DNA of 64,000 bases from Candidatus Gastranaerophilales bacterium. GTDB taxonomy: Bacteria; Cyanobacteriota; Vampirovibrionia; Gastranaerophilales; Gastranaerophilaceae. This document shows, in pieces, positions 8,394 through 16,714 of this stretch. A program made the position numbers and the translations under genes. The stretch is taken from the NCBI GenBank assembly GCA_900768915.1, contig CAAGEQ010000038.1, positions 18,818-82,817 on the forward strand, given 5' to 3'. The stretch's first letter is position 1. Each line of letters begins with the position of its first letter. The notes under the pieces were generated by a model that made no database searches, had not been told where the DNA came from, and saw only the letters and a program-made list of their open reading frames with translations.

Positions 8394-8990
8394 ATGAATT
8401 TATTAAACGAAAAACAAAAAACTAAAGTTATTTCTGAATCAGGTTTAGATTATCTTGATGTCGATTGTTTTATCAAGAAAAAATATAATAATAAAATTCT
8501 AATTTCATTAACTGCTAATCAAAAAAATGATTTTAAAGATTTTGAAAATGGTTACGATTTAAATGTAAAAGTTTATACACCCAAAGGACTTGTTATATTT
8601 AATTCTAAAGTATTAAAAATAATATCTGCAACAGATATGGAAATATCTTATGATGAAAAATCTGCAAAGATTGAAGATATTAGAAAAACTCCACGTTATC
8701 AATCTAATTGTCCAATAACTATTTTCAGACCGTTATTAGGTAATATTAACACAAATTTAATTGATATTAGTGTAAAAGGTTTAAGATTTTTTTCGAATAT
8801 TCCATTAGATGTTAATTCAGAATTTGAAATAATGTTGTATTTATCAGATACTATTGGTAAAATAATATTAACAGGAAAAGTTTTGGATAAAACAGGTTTG
8901 CCTAATGGCATACATCGTATGTTAATAGAAAAAATATCTTATACAGATAGACAAAAATTGGTGGATTATTGTTTATCACTAGCAAAATAA
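8394..8990 (+). CDS. PilZ-domain cyclic-di-GMP receptor protein
   Basis: The 198-residue protein has a YcgR-like N-terminal beta region (about 1-92) and a C-terminal PilZ domain. Both c-di-GMP binding signatures are visible: R-x-x-x-R at residues 97-101 (RKTPR) and D-x-S-x-x-G at 124-129 (DISVKG). It would sense the second messenger in the cytoplasm and alter an unidentified target such as surface appendages or envelope synthesis. It is followed 22 nt later by the TPR gene, so the two may form one transcript. Confidence 0.87.
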   Translation: MNLLNEKQKTKVISESGLDYLDVDCFIKKKYNNKILISLTANQKNDFKDFENGYDLNVKVYTPKGLVIFNSKVLKIISATDMEISYDEKSAKIEDIRKTPRYQSNCPITIFRPLLGNINTNLIDISVKGLRFFSNIPLDVNSEFEIMLYLSDTIGKIILTGKVLDKTGLPNGIHRMLIEKISYTDRQKLVDYCLSLAK

Positions 8991-9012
8991 AAACTAAGAA
9001 TGGAAGAAATAA

Positions 9013-10605
9013 ATGAAGAATATTGTTGAAAACGATTCATCTGATAAAAAAAATAATAAACAAGACAAGGTAAAAAAAGCAATTGAAAGATGTCAATTAG
9101 ACTTGCAAAAAGAACCTAACAATGCAAAATTACATATTAGATTAGGTGACTTGTATTTGGATTGGCATTTAGATATTTTCAATTCTTGTCAATATATTGA
9201 TGAAGCAATTACTGAATATCAGTGTGCATTAGAAACAGCAATTGATTCTTACGAAATATATTATAAAATTGGTAGAGCACAATTCTACAAAGGTGATTTA
9301 GATAAAGCAATAAATTATCTAAATATGGCTTTGGAACAAAATAAAGAATATGCTGATGCATATTATGTTTTAGCAGAAACTTATACAAGAAAAGCATATT
9401 TCTTTGAAGCAATCCAAGCGGCTAAAAAAGCAGTTAAGTTCAAACCTTTAAGAAACTCTCGTGCTCACTTCTTGTTACACAAATTGTATCAAGCATCTGC
9501 GTTTAAGAACTTTAAAGTTAGTTGTCAATCAAGATTTGAACAATTCTTATCAATATTGACATTCCCATTTGATAAAAACGCAATCACAAATGCTATCAAA
9601 ACTGTTTCATATTTACAGTTTATGCCAATTTTATTTTTAACATTCTATTATATTCAAATTAGACGTCTTGATACTGCAATAGATTTGTACATCAAAACAA
9701 TAGACAAAGCACCTGGATTTGTTCCTTTGTATTGTTTGTTAGGTGATGCTTATCTTGCAATGGGACATTTTGAAGATGCTATTACTGAATATAAGATGGC
9801 TATATGGTTGGACAGTTTGAATATTCCTGCATATAGACATTTAAGTCAAGCGTATGAAGAACAAGGTGATTATGATAGAGCAATTGAAACTTATCAAAAA
9901 TTGATTTCTATTATGCCAACTGTACCTGATTTTCATTCAAATTTAGCAAATTTATATTATATCAAAGGTGAATTCAAACTTGCAGTTGCTCAATATCAAA
10001 CAGCAATTACACTTAACCCAAATAAAAAATGGACAAGTATCATTGCCCAAACATTAGGTTTTGTTTATCAAGAAAATCAAAATGACCTTGATGCAGCAAT
10101 TTGTGCATATCAAAATGCTTACACAATGACACCTGAAGATATAGATATTTATATCAATTTGGGTAGTGCTTTTTATGACAAAGAAGATTTTGATAATGCT
10201 TTATCTGTTTATAGAAAAGCATTAGAACTTGATCCAACTAATGCAAAAATCCATTGTAATTTAGCCTTTTTACATTGGGGCAAAGGTAATACAAATGAAG
10301 CAATTAAAGAATATGAATTAGCAATAAAATATGATGAAAATTATGATATTGCATATAATAACTTAGGTGTAATTTATCTTGATGATTTGGGTAGAATACA
10401 AAAGGCTATTGAATTATTCAAGAAATCAGCAGAATGTAACCCAAATTACGCATTAGCACATTTTAACTTAGCGAGAGCAGTTACAATTGTTGGCGACAAA
10501 ATTGAAGCAGCAAAATTATATCAAATTGCACAAGATATCAATAAGGTTACAAATGAAATAGATCCACAAGATATTGTAGATAAGATTAATGGATTATTCT
10601 CATAA
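9013..10605 (+). CDS. TPR-repeat protein with central membrane segment
   Basis: The protein has 530 residues and about eleven tetratricopeptide repeats. Clear ones include AYVHL-like units such as YYKIGRAQFYKGDLDKAINY and IYINLGSAFYDKEDFDNALS. A hydrophobic patch near residues 195-215 (LQFMPILFLTFYYIQI) interrupts the repeats and may be a membrane anchor or a modified repeat. TPR arrays act as scaffolds for protein complexes; no partner is evident beyond the flanking PilZ and ACT genes. GGAAG precedes the ATG. Confidence 0.85.
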   Translation: MKNIVENDSSDKKNNKQDKVKKAIERCQLDLQKEPNNAKLHIRLGDLYLDWHLDIFNSCQYIDEAITEYQCALETAIDSYEIYYKIGRAQFYKGDLDKAINYLNMALEQNKEYADAYYVLAETYTRKAYFFEAIQAAKKAVKFKPLRNSRAHFLLHKLYQASAFKNFKVSCQSRFEQFLSILTFPFDKNAITNAIKTVSYLQFMPILFLTFYYIQIRRLDTAIDLYIKTIDKAPGFVPLYCLLGDAYLAMGHFEDAITEYKMAIWLDSLNIPAYRHLSQAYEEQGDYDRAIETYQKLISIMPTVPDFHSNLANLYYIKGEFKLAVAQYQTAITLNPNKKWTSIIAQTLGFVYQENQNDLDAAICAYQNAYTMTPEDIDIYINLGSAFYDKEDFDNALSVYRKALELDPTNAKIHCNLAFLHWGKGNTNEAIKEYELAIKYDENYDIAYNNLGVIYLDDLGRIQKAIELFKKSAECNPNYALAHFNLARAVTIVGDKIEAAKLYQIAQDINKVTNEIDPQDIVDKINGLFS

Positions 10606-10618
10606 GGGAGATTTAATA

Positions 10619-10909
10619 ATGGAACAAAAAAATAATGACAAAGTAATTATAACAGTTTCTGGTGCCGATAAAGTTGGTATTGTAGCGAAAGTTGCAACTT
10701 TGTTAGCAGAGTGTCAAGTTAATATTGAAGACATTAAACAAACTTTAATGCAAGGACACTTCGTAATGTTTATGCTATGTAGTGTTACAAAATTAAACAA
10801 ATCTTTTAAAGATTTTCAAACTTTATTAAAAGATGAATGTAATAAAATGGATATGGAAGTTTGGGTTCAAAGAAAAGAAATCTTTGATTGCATGCATAAT
10901 ATTGGTTAA
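10619..10909 (+). CDS. ACT-domain protein (UPF0237 type)
   Basis: A single ACT domain of 96 residues: VIITVSGADKVGIVAKVATLLAE, then VNIEDIKQTLMQGHFVMFML, typical of stand-alone ACT proteins related to GcvR. Such domains bind amino acids or other small ligands. An upstream in-frame start at 10589 would overlap the TPR gene, but the AAGGGAG site at 10604-10610 points to the ATG at 10619. The gene is 13 nt from the TPR stop codon and probably co-transcribed with it. Confidence 0.88.
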   Translation: MEQKNNDKVIITVSGADKVGIVAKVATLLAECQVNIEDIKQTLMQGHFVMFMLCSVTKLNKSFKDFQTLLKDECNKMDMEVWVQRKEIFDCMHNIG

Positions 10910-10952
10910 TAAAATTTATTATATGGCACAAACCGTATAATGATGGTAATAA

Positions 10953-11001
10953 ATTAAAATAATATTTAATAGTCATGCTAAATTTATTTCAGCATCTATT
11001 T
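10953..11001. repeat. Single degenerate copy of the intergenic repeat
   Basis: AAAATAATATTTAATAGTCA followed by TGCTAAATTTATTTCAGCATCTATTT. The first 20 nt are identical to the lead-in of the tandem array at 4340 and of the copy at 63717. One base change in the hairpin arm (GCTAAA for GCTGAA) weakens the stem. Confidence 0.8.
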
Positions 11002-11060
11002 AAATTTCAATTTATTAAATTTTAATACCTTTTACACAAATTTAAAACTATATTAATAAA

Positions 11061-11093
11061 AAAAGACTCACTATAAAACATAGTGAGTCTTTT
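11061..11093. terminator. Bidirectional terminator between ACT and SLH genes
   Basis: AAAAGACTCACTA and TAGTGAGTCTTTT form a 13-bp stem around TAAAACA, with A and T tracts on the two sides. It serves the leftward SLH gene ending at 11110 and can also stop rightward transcription from the ACT gene. Confidence 0.85.
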
Positions 11094-11109
11094 TTATTAA
11101 ATAGAATTA

Positions 11110-12405
11110 CTACTTGTTATTTATACTTGCATCATCTAACAATAGAACCATAACTTGTTCTCCTTTTTTCGCCTTATAATTAAGACCAGGAGTACAAAGT
11201 CCCATTATTAAACCAACAGTACAACCAACTGGAATACCAATTGCAAAACCTACACCAAGTTTTGCTGGATTTGGAATAAATGCAAAACCAGTACCTGCAC
11301 CAGCACCAACTACACCTAAACCAACAGTTGACAAGAACAACTTCCAGAATGTCATCCAAGGACCTTCTTTCAATGTTGAATCCTTTGTAAATGGCTTACC
11401 ACACATACTGTAGCATCTACCATCTGGTAAAACTATTGATTTATAAACAAGATGTACTCTTGCATTTTTATTAAACTTTTTAGATGCTTGTATTCTTGTT
11501 ATTTCAGCAACAATTTTTGTATTTTGAGGTAACAACAATGTACCTTCATCTGTATATAATGCCTCTGGAACAACAAAGTTTACAATATCACCGGCTTTAT
11601 GTTTTTTAGACATAAATTTGTCATCAAAAGCAACTATAATAACATTACCTTTAGTAACAACTTTTCTAAGGTTTGTAATTTTAACAATATTGTTTGGTGC
11701 TTTTTCACAAACACTCAAATGTTCTGTACCTAACAATGTTTCAACTTCACCAACATATTGAGGTTTTACACAAGTTAATTTTGATTTCAACTTAGACAAA
11801 ATGACTGCAGCCTCTGCTCTTGTAAGAGTTCTATTTGGTTCAAGTTTATTTGCATCAGGATAATTTACATAAATACCATAGTTAATAGTTTTTGCATATT
11901 CATTTCTTGACCATAAAGGAACATCATCTTTATCAGTAAAAGAATTAAGAATATTGGTATCAGTATATTTATCCTTAGTGATATGACTGATTACAGATAC
12001 ACATTCTGAACGCAACATTGCTTGGTTTGGTTTAAATGTTCCATCAGGATAACCATAAACCAATCCTAAACAATCTGAACGCATAATATCGTTATAATAA
12101 GAATCAGAAATTGTTATATCTGAATATTTATTTTCAGTTTTTACATCTAAATTATCATTAGACAAAACCTTTAATAATGCAGTTACAAATTCTGCTCTTG
12201 TTATGGCATTATCAGGATTAAAATTTCCACAATCGTCTACTCTCATAATGTCATCATTAACAACAGTTTCAATAGCAGAGTTTGCCCAATACCCACAATC
12301 AACATCTTTTAATCTTGATGGACACATATTGTCCATTGCTAGAACCGGAGTAATGTTTAAACTAAGCAAACTTGAAACTAAAAAAGTCGCAAGTAATTTT
12401 TTCAT
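11110..12405 (-). CDS. Secreted SLH-domain envelope protein with TrbI-like C-terminus
   Basis: The start is the ATG at 12405 behind AGAGGA; an upstream ATG at 12462 lacks a ribosome site. The 431-residue product has a signal peptide (cut near LNITPVLA) followed by three S-layer homology units: CGYWANSAIE..ITRAEF, YYNDIMRSDC..MLRSECV, and SRNEYAKTIN..LTRAEAAV. These would bind cell-wall polysaccharide. The C-terminal domain (about 265-425) has LLPQNTKIVAEI, a Gly-rich hydrophobic stretch and a final beta strand. The same arrangement occurs in the secreted protein at 21357. Outer-envelope attachment is expected from cyanobacterial-type SLH proteins. Confidence 0.85.
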   Translation of the reverse strand: MKKLLATFLVSSLLSLNITPVLAMDNMCPSRLKDVDCGYWANSAIETVVNDDIMRVDDCGNFNPDNAITRAEFVTALLKVLSNDNLDVKTENKYSDITISDSYYNDIMRSDCLGLVYGYPDGTFKPNQAMLRSECVSVISHITKDKYTDTNILNSFTDKDDVPLWSRNEYAKTINYGIYVNYPDANKLEPNRTLTRAEAAVILSKLKSKLTCVKPQYVGEVETLLGTEHLSVCEKAPNNIVKITNLRKVVTKGNVIIVAFDDKFMSKKHKAGDIVNFVVPEALYTDEGTLLLPQNTKIVAEITRIQASKKFNKNARVHLVYKSIVLPDGRCYSMCGKPFTKDSTLKEGPWMTFWKLFLSTVGLGVVGAGAGTGFAFIPNPAKLGVGFAIGIPVGCTVGLIMGLCTPGLNYKAKKGEQVMVLLLDDASINNK

Positions 12406-12497
12406 GATAGTTTTCCTCTTTTTTAGTAGTAAATATAAATTGACATGCAGATTATATAACATTTCTTAAAATTTATCAACAAATATTAATAATCCAC

Positions 12498-12525
12498 TTG
12501 ATTTTTAAAATTTATTTGCTACTAT
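12498..12525 (+). promoter_or_regulatory. Promoter of the rplJ-rplL operon
   Basis: TTGATT (12498-12503), 16-nt spacer, TACTAT (12520-12525) preceded by an extended -10 TGC. Predicted transcription starts near 12532, just ahead of the structured L10 leader. Confidence 0.55.
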
Positions 12526-12534
12526 GAATACACA

Positions 12535-12725
12535 AACCGCAGACAGTTAGTTATGTTGGTGGTGATACAAGGTGCGAGTCCTTGTCGTAGATGAGAATCA
12601 CAGATTTTCAGACCATCACGTTATAAAAGGTCGAGACCGACTAACCGAGGTTACACAAGTCGAGAAATTAAAATAGTATTATGTGTAAGGATTTTGCGGT
12701 TATAAAACTACGCAAAGTCTTTTTA
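12535..12725 (+). ncRNA. Ribosomal protein L10 leader with attenuator
   Basis: The 5' untranslated region of rplJ contains the conserved leader start CCGCAGACAG, a paired gGTGCGAGTCCTTGTC arm, and the AGACCGACTAACCGAGGTTA segment typical of the L10(L12)4-binding leader. A terminator hairpin follows at 12688-12724 (GATTTTGCG / CGCAAAGTC, then TTTTT). In the known mechanism, L10-L12 bound to the leader represses its own operon; here an intrinsic terminator suggests transcription attenuation. Confidence 0.85.
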
Positions 12726-12777
12726 CTTTGCAAACAATAGGTCGAAAATAAAAAGAAATAAAACAAAGGAGCAAAAC

Positions 12778-13299
12778 ATGTCAACAAAAGCCTTTAAAAG
12801 TGATAAAATCGCTCAAATTAAAGAAAAAGTTGAAAAGGCACAAGTTGCTATTGTTACTGAATACAAAGGTATGTCAGTAGAAGAAATTACTAAACTTAGA
12901 CGTGCACTTCAAAAAGAAGATGGCGACTATATGGTAACAAAAAATACATTAGCAAAGATTGCCTTCAAAGGTACAGATTTTGAAGTTTTGTCTGATTCAT
13001 TTACAGGACCTGTAGCTATAGCATTTGGTTATGGCGACCAAGTTATGCCTGCAAAAGCATTAGCAAATTTCATTAAAGAAACTAAAAAAGGCGAAATCAT
13101 GTGTGCAGCATTAGATGGCAAATTATTGTCAGCTGATGAAGCTAAAGCATTGGCAACTCTACCTACAAAGGCAGAAATTTACGCAAAAATGCTTGGTTGT
13201 ATCAATTCACCTGCATCAGGTATCGCAAACTCTATCAATGCAGTTATGTCTCAATTAACAAGAACTATGGCTGCTGTTAGAGACCAAAAAACTGCTTAG
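12778..13299 (+). CDS. rplJ: 50S ribosomal protein L10
   Basis: The 173-residue protein matches L10 across its length: KIAQIKEKVEKAQVAIVTEYKG start, the LRRALQKEDGDYMVTKNTLAKIA core, and a C-terminal helix that binds L7/L12 dimers at the ribosomal stalk. AAAGGAG precedes the ATG. rplJ and rplL are usually preceded by rplK-rplA; here the pair stands alone behind its leader, with an SLH gene diverging upstream. Confidence 0.97.
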   Translation: MSTKAFKSDKIAQIKEKVEKAQVAIVTEYKGMSVEEITKLRRALQKEDGDYMVTKNTLAKIAFKGTDFEVLSDSFTGPVAIAFGYGDQVMPAKALANFIKETKKGEIMCAALDGKLLSADEAKALATLPTKAEIYAKMLGCINSPASGIANSINAVMSQLTRTMAAVRDQKTA

Positions 13300-13347
13300 T
13301 GCAGTACAAAACGTAAATTACTCAAATAAAATAAAAAGGAGAAAATC

Positions 13348-13725
13348 ATGAGTGTAGAAACTATCTTAGCAGAAATCGAAAAATTAACTTTATTAGAAGC
13401 TTCTGAATTAGTAAAAGCTATGGAAGAAAAATTCGGCGTATCAGCAGCAGCTCCAGTAGCAGTTGCAGCAGCTCCAGCAGCTGGTGGTGCAGCAGCAGCT
13501 GCAGACGATGCAGATGCTGAAGTATCTATCGTTCTTGCATCAGCTGGTGCTAACAAAATCGCTGTATTAAAAGAAGTTAGAGCAATCACTGGTCTTGGCT
13601 TAAAAGAAGCTAAAGATTTAGTAGATAACGCTCCTAAAGCAATCAAAGAAGGCGTTAAAAAAGCTGAAGCTGAAGAAGTTAAGAAAAAATTAGAAGAAGC
13701 TGGTGCTACTGTTGAAATCAAGTAG
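13348..13725 (+). CDS. rplL: 50S ribosomal protein L7/L12
   Basis: The 125-residue acidic stalk protein has an N-terminal dimerisation helix, an Ala-rich hinge (residues 33-55) and the C-terminal domain with [20 protein letters not shown], which contacts translation factors. AAAGGAG lies ahead of the ATG, 48 nt after rplJ. A terminator follows, so rpoB-rpoC are not part of this operon. Confidence 0.98.
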   Translation: MSVETILAEIEKLTLLEASELVKAMEEKFGVSAAAPVAVAAAPAAGGAAAAADDADAEVSIVLASAGANKIAVLKEVRAITGLGLKEAKDLVDNAPKAIKEGVKKAEAEEVKKKLEEAGATVEIK

Positions 13726-13752
13726 TCATCTAACTAATTTTAGATAACTTTA

Positions 13753-13785
13753 AAAGAGGGTACTCATAATGAGTGCCCTCTTTAT
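13753..13785 (+). terminator. rplJL operon terminator
   Basis: AGAGGGTACTCA / TGAGTGCCCTCT stem with a three-base loop and one G-T pair, followed by TTTATATTTT. It lies 28 nt after the rplL stop. Confidence 0.88.
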
Positions 13786-13789
13786 ATTT

Positions 13790-14079
13790 TCTCCTATCGT
13801 TTAATTAGTGGTAAATGAATCGTTTTTAAGATATTCAATAATATCTTATATCGTCGATTTTTCCTATCACCAACTATTACATCTGTAATCTTTTTTAAAT
13901 GATATTTTTTCTGAGTTACTTTTATAAACAATTTATTCCCATCCTCTACATTATTGTTTTAATTATTATCTTAATTTTGTCAACATATAAAATTTATTCA
14001 GTAACAAGAATTAACCCACTAGGTATTGTTATTCTCTCATGCTTATTGTATCTTTAAACAAAGAAGTGAGAGGGGAAAT
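13790..14079. other. AT-rich gap without a gene
   Basis: No open frame with a ribosome site and no tRNA-like fold was found. The last 60 nt hold weak promoter-like hexamers (TATTGT, TATTCT near 14025-14036) for the following gene. Confidence 0.4.
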
Positions 14080-15387
14080 ATGACTGTTATTGAAAAATTA
14101 AACGATATAAATAATGTTATTAAAGAATTATTTGAATTTGTACAAACAGATGATGCTACAAAAACAGATTTTCAAGAATATTTATCAACAATGGGGGCAT
14201 TAAATGCATCACCGAACCAAATGGAAAAACTATTCATACCATACGTTTTCGAACGTAATCTTGGTGAACCACCACAATCAATTATTGAAATTTTTAATAA
14301 CAGTAAAGAATTAAAGAAACCCGAAATAGCAAAAAGTTTATTAAACGCACAATATTCTGTATTCAGAGTTGTTAGAGTTTTAAAAAATGGTTTTGAATTA
14401 TTTAACCTAACAAATGAAAAACAATATACCGTACTTTCACTTACAAAAATGACTAATTTTAGAGGTCTTGGTATTGGAGAATTTATCGTTGCAAGAATTT
14501 TTAAACACGAAGATGAATATTATTTAATCGGTATTGATAATATGTTACCAGCAAACAAAATTAAAGATGCAGTAAGGTATGCTATTGTAAAAATTGTTCA
14601 AGCACCTTGGCTTGTATATGAAGATAATGAAAAAAAAGAAAAAGAAATCCAAGATGACATAAAAAAAATGTATGAAAAATTCACAAAACTTTTCGGTTCA
14701 GACGAAGTTATCACAACAAACAGACATGCTGATACAGTAATTGGTATCTTAAATGATGAGGATAAAATTGAAGATTTTAACAAAGACGAAGCAACAAAAC
14801 CTCTTGAAGCATACAAATTCTTCAAAATAAAAGAATTAAATAACAGTTACGATAACTTCTTAGAAAATTCTTTAGGTGGTTTTTCTTCTCATACAGAATT
14901 GTATGATGTAGGTATAATATTTGATAAAGAACTAGGTTTATATTCTATACCATTCTACAAGACTTTCTGCATGATATTTGAAGATGACTCGAAAGTTGAA
15001 GATGCAAAAGGCTGTATAAACTACTTTTTAACAAATGACTCAATCTCTGACAATATCATCAAAAGAGTTGCATCAAAGTATCCTAACTTTATGAATAAAA
15101 TTAACTCTATTCTAGAAAAGGAATATACACTTGATGAACTTATCTCTGCATATAAATCAGAATTTTTAAAACGTAAAATATATTCTTCAATATCAGTTTT
15201 ATATCATTCAACAGTATTTTCGACATCAATTGATATGTTAAAAGAAGATGAAGAAATACAAGCACCACAAGGTAATTTAGCTGAACAAATTAAAATTTCA
15301 AGCCCAACACCAAATACAAAAGTGGGAAGAAATGACCCTTGCCCTTGTGGTAGTGGTAAAAAATACAAAAATTGTTGCTTAAAGTAA
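14080..15387 (+). CDS. SEC-C metal-binding motif protein
   Basis: The 435-residue soluble protein ends with the zinc-binding SEC-C motif (VGRNDPCPCGSGKKYKNCC), as found at the C-terminus of SecA and in many stand-alone proteins. The rest (about 1-400) is helical and matches no family I recognise. An ATG 18 codons upstream exists, but AGAGGGGAAA directly precedes the ATG at 14080. Zinc binding is predicted from the motif; role unknown. Confidence 0.8.
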   Translation: MTVIEKLNDINNVIKELFEFVQTDDATKTDFQEYLSTMGALNASPNQMEKLFIPYVFERNLGEPPQSIIEIFNNSKELKKPEIAKSLLNAQYSVFRVVRVLKNGFELFNLTNEKQYTVLSLTKMTNFRGLGIGEFIVARIFKHEDEYYLIGIDNMLPANKIKDAVRYAIVKIVQAPWLVYEDNEKKEKEIQDDIKKMYEKFTKLFGSDEVITTNRHADTVIGILNDEDKIEDFNKDEATKPLEAYKFFKIKELNNSYDNFLENSLGGFSSHTELYDVGIIFDKELGLYSIPFYKTFCMIFEDDSKVEDAKGCINYFLTNDSISDNIIKRVASKYPNFMNKINSILEKEYTLDELISAYKSEFLKRKIYSSISVLYHSTVFSTSIDMLKEDEEIQAPQGNLAEQIKISSPTPNTKVGRNDPCPCGSGKKYKNCCLK

Positions 15388-15405
15388 CAACTATGTAACA
15401 AAAAA

Positions 15406-15443
15406 CGCAATTTTATCATAATAAAAAACTTTAATAATATAAG
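15406..15443 (+). promoter_or_regulatory. Bipartite CTTTATATA-class promoter element (copy h)
   Basis: CGCAATTT (15406-15413), 15-nt spacer, CTTTAATAATATAAG (15429-15443), 25 nt before the ATG of the 391-aa gene. Spacer and GCAATTT box are the same as those upstream of 51807 and 49594; the downstream box is a less exact match. Confidence 0.5.
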
Positions 15444-15468
15444 GAATTAAAGTTAAGGGTATTTTATT

Positions 15469-16644
15469 ATGGTAAATTCATTCAATCCGTTGGATCCGAT
15501 GCACAGTTCAACATATTTGGAAAGTACTATTCCATCTTCTATAGATGAAGCATTAGCAACTTATCCAGAGTGTGCTGATCCAAATGGGCCAAAACTAAAA
15601 CCACAGTTAACACAAGACTCGTGGTATTATAGCAATGACAATTCAGATGATGGTAGAATCTCAGGTTTTGAAAAAGTCAAAGCATTCTTAAAAGGTGGTA
15701 CATACAATATGGTACACGGAATGTTTTGTGACAAGAACGGATTTAGTATACCAAGGACAGCATTAACACTTCTCGGTGCTACTGCTATAGCCTTAACAGG
15801 TCCGATAGGTGTCGCCATCGCTAGTGGTATTGGTGCAATTGCAGGTATTACAAATTTTGTACAATCCTCAAAACTTGCATCAAAAGCAACTACTGATGCT
15901 CAAGCAAGAAAAGCCTACGAAGGTTATGGAGAAAGTGCTTCAACGATAGGTTTATCACTATTTGGTGGATTTAAATCATTAAAAGCACTGAAAAATAACT
16001 TCGATTTTGCAAAGGCTAATCCTAATGGTAATTTTTCTTTAAAGGATAAATTAATGAAATGGAAACTTAGCCTAAAAAATGAAGTTCCACCTCAAACACC
16101 ACCAGAACCACAAGAAACAAAACCACCACAACAAGAGGTAGTTCCAACAAATCCTACTAATTCGACGGAACCACCAACATATTCACAAACATCACAAACA
16201 GATGCAAGTCCATATACAACAAGTACATCGACAAAACCACCGACTTATGTTTCAGCGGAGCCATCTCCACAAACATCAAACATATCTCAACCTATAAGAT
16301 ATGATACAAAACCGAATGTAAAAATATCTGATATAGATGCTAGAGGTTATATTGCAGATTGGGAACCAACCGGATACCCAGAAGTAAGCCCACAAGTCGA
16401 ATATTTTCCAAACACAACACCAACAGGTGAAATACCTAGAAATGCAAATCCTGCAGCAGAATATTTTTCACCTTATAAACCAATAGATAATTCAATTATA
16501 TCAAAGCCAAAAGTTGAAACAACAACTATTGAACAACCTAAAATTGTCTTAGACACAGAAAGCGTTGATACAAAATTCATAAATCCAGAACAGCCACAAC
16601 AAGATTTCACATACGGAATGGACAACAACCATTTCTTTGGATAA
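15469..16644 (+). CDS. Lineage-specific protein with Gly-zipper segment and Pro-rich tail
   Basis: The 391-residue protein has no signal peptide and no recognised family. Residues 63-95 form a conserved-looking segment (GFEKVKAFLKGGTYNMVHGM). A long Ala/Gly-rich hydrophobic stretch at about 97-131 could insert as a helical hairpin. From about 205 on, the chain is a Pro/Thr/Gln-rich, probably disordered tail. AAGGGT precedes the ATG. The upstream bipartite element links it to the other hydrophobic lineage-specific proteins. Confidence 0.75.
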   Translation: MVNSFNPLDPMHSSTYLESTIPSSIDEALATYPECADPNGPKLKPQLTQDSWYYSNDNSDDGRISGFEKVKAFLKGGTYNMVHGMFCDKNGFSIPRTALTLLGATAIALTGPIGVAIASGIGAIAGITNFVQSSKLASKATTDAQARKAYEGYGESASTIGLSLFGGFKSLKALKNNFDFAKANPNGNFSLKDKLMKWKLSLKNEVPPQTPPEPQETKPPQQEVVPTNPTNSTEPPTYSQTSQTDASPYTTSTSTKPPTYVSAEPSPQTSNISQPIRYDTKPNVKISDIDARGYIADWEPTGYPEVSPQVEYFPNTTPTGEIPRNANPAAEYFSPYKPIDNSIISKPKVETTTIEQPKIVLDTESVDTKFINPEQPQQDFTYGMDNNHFFG

Positions 16645-16714
16645 ATAAGAATCATTCATAATCACTATGACATAAAACACCTCTTATGCTAAAATATGAG
16701 CGAAAGAGGTGTTT

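Noticed and set aside
13296..13721. 141-codon frame antisense to rplL
   Set aside because: It mirrors the Ala-rich rplL gene; codon bias of rplL keeps the opposite frame open.
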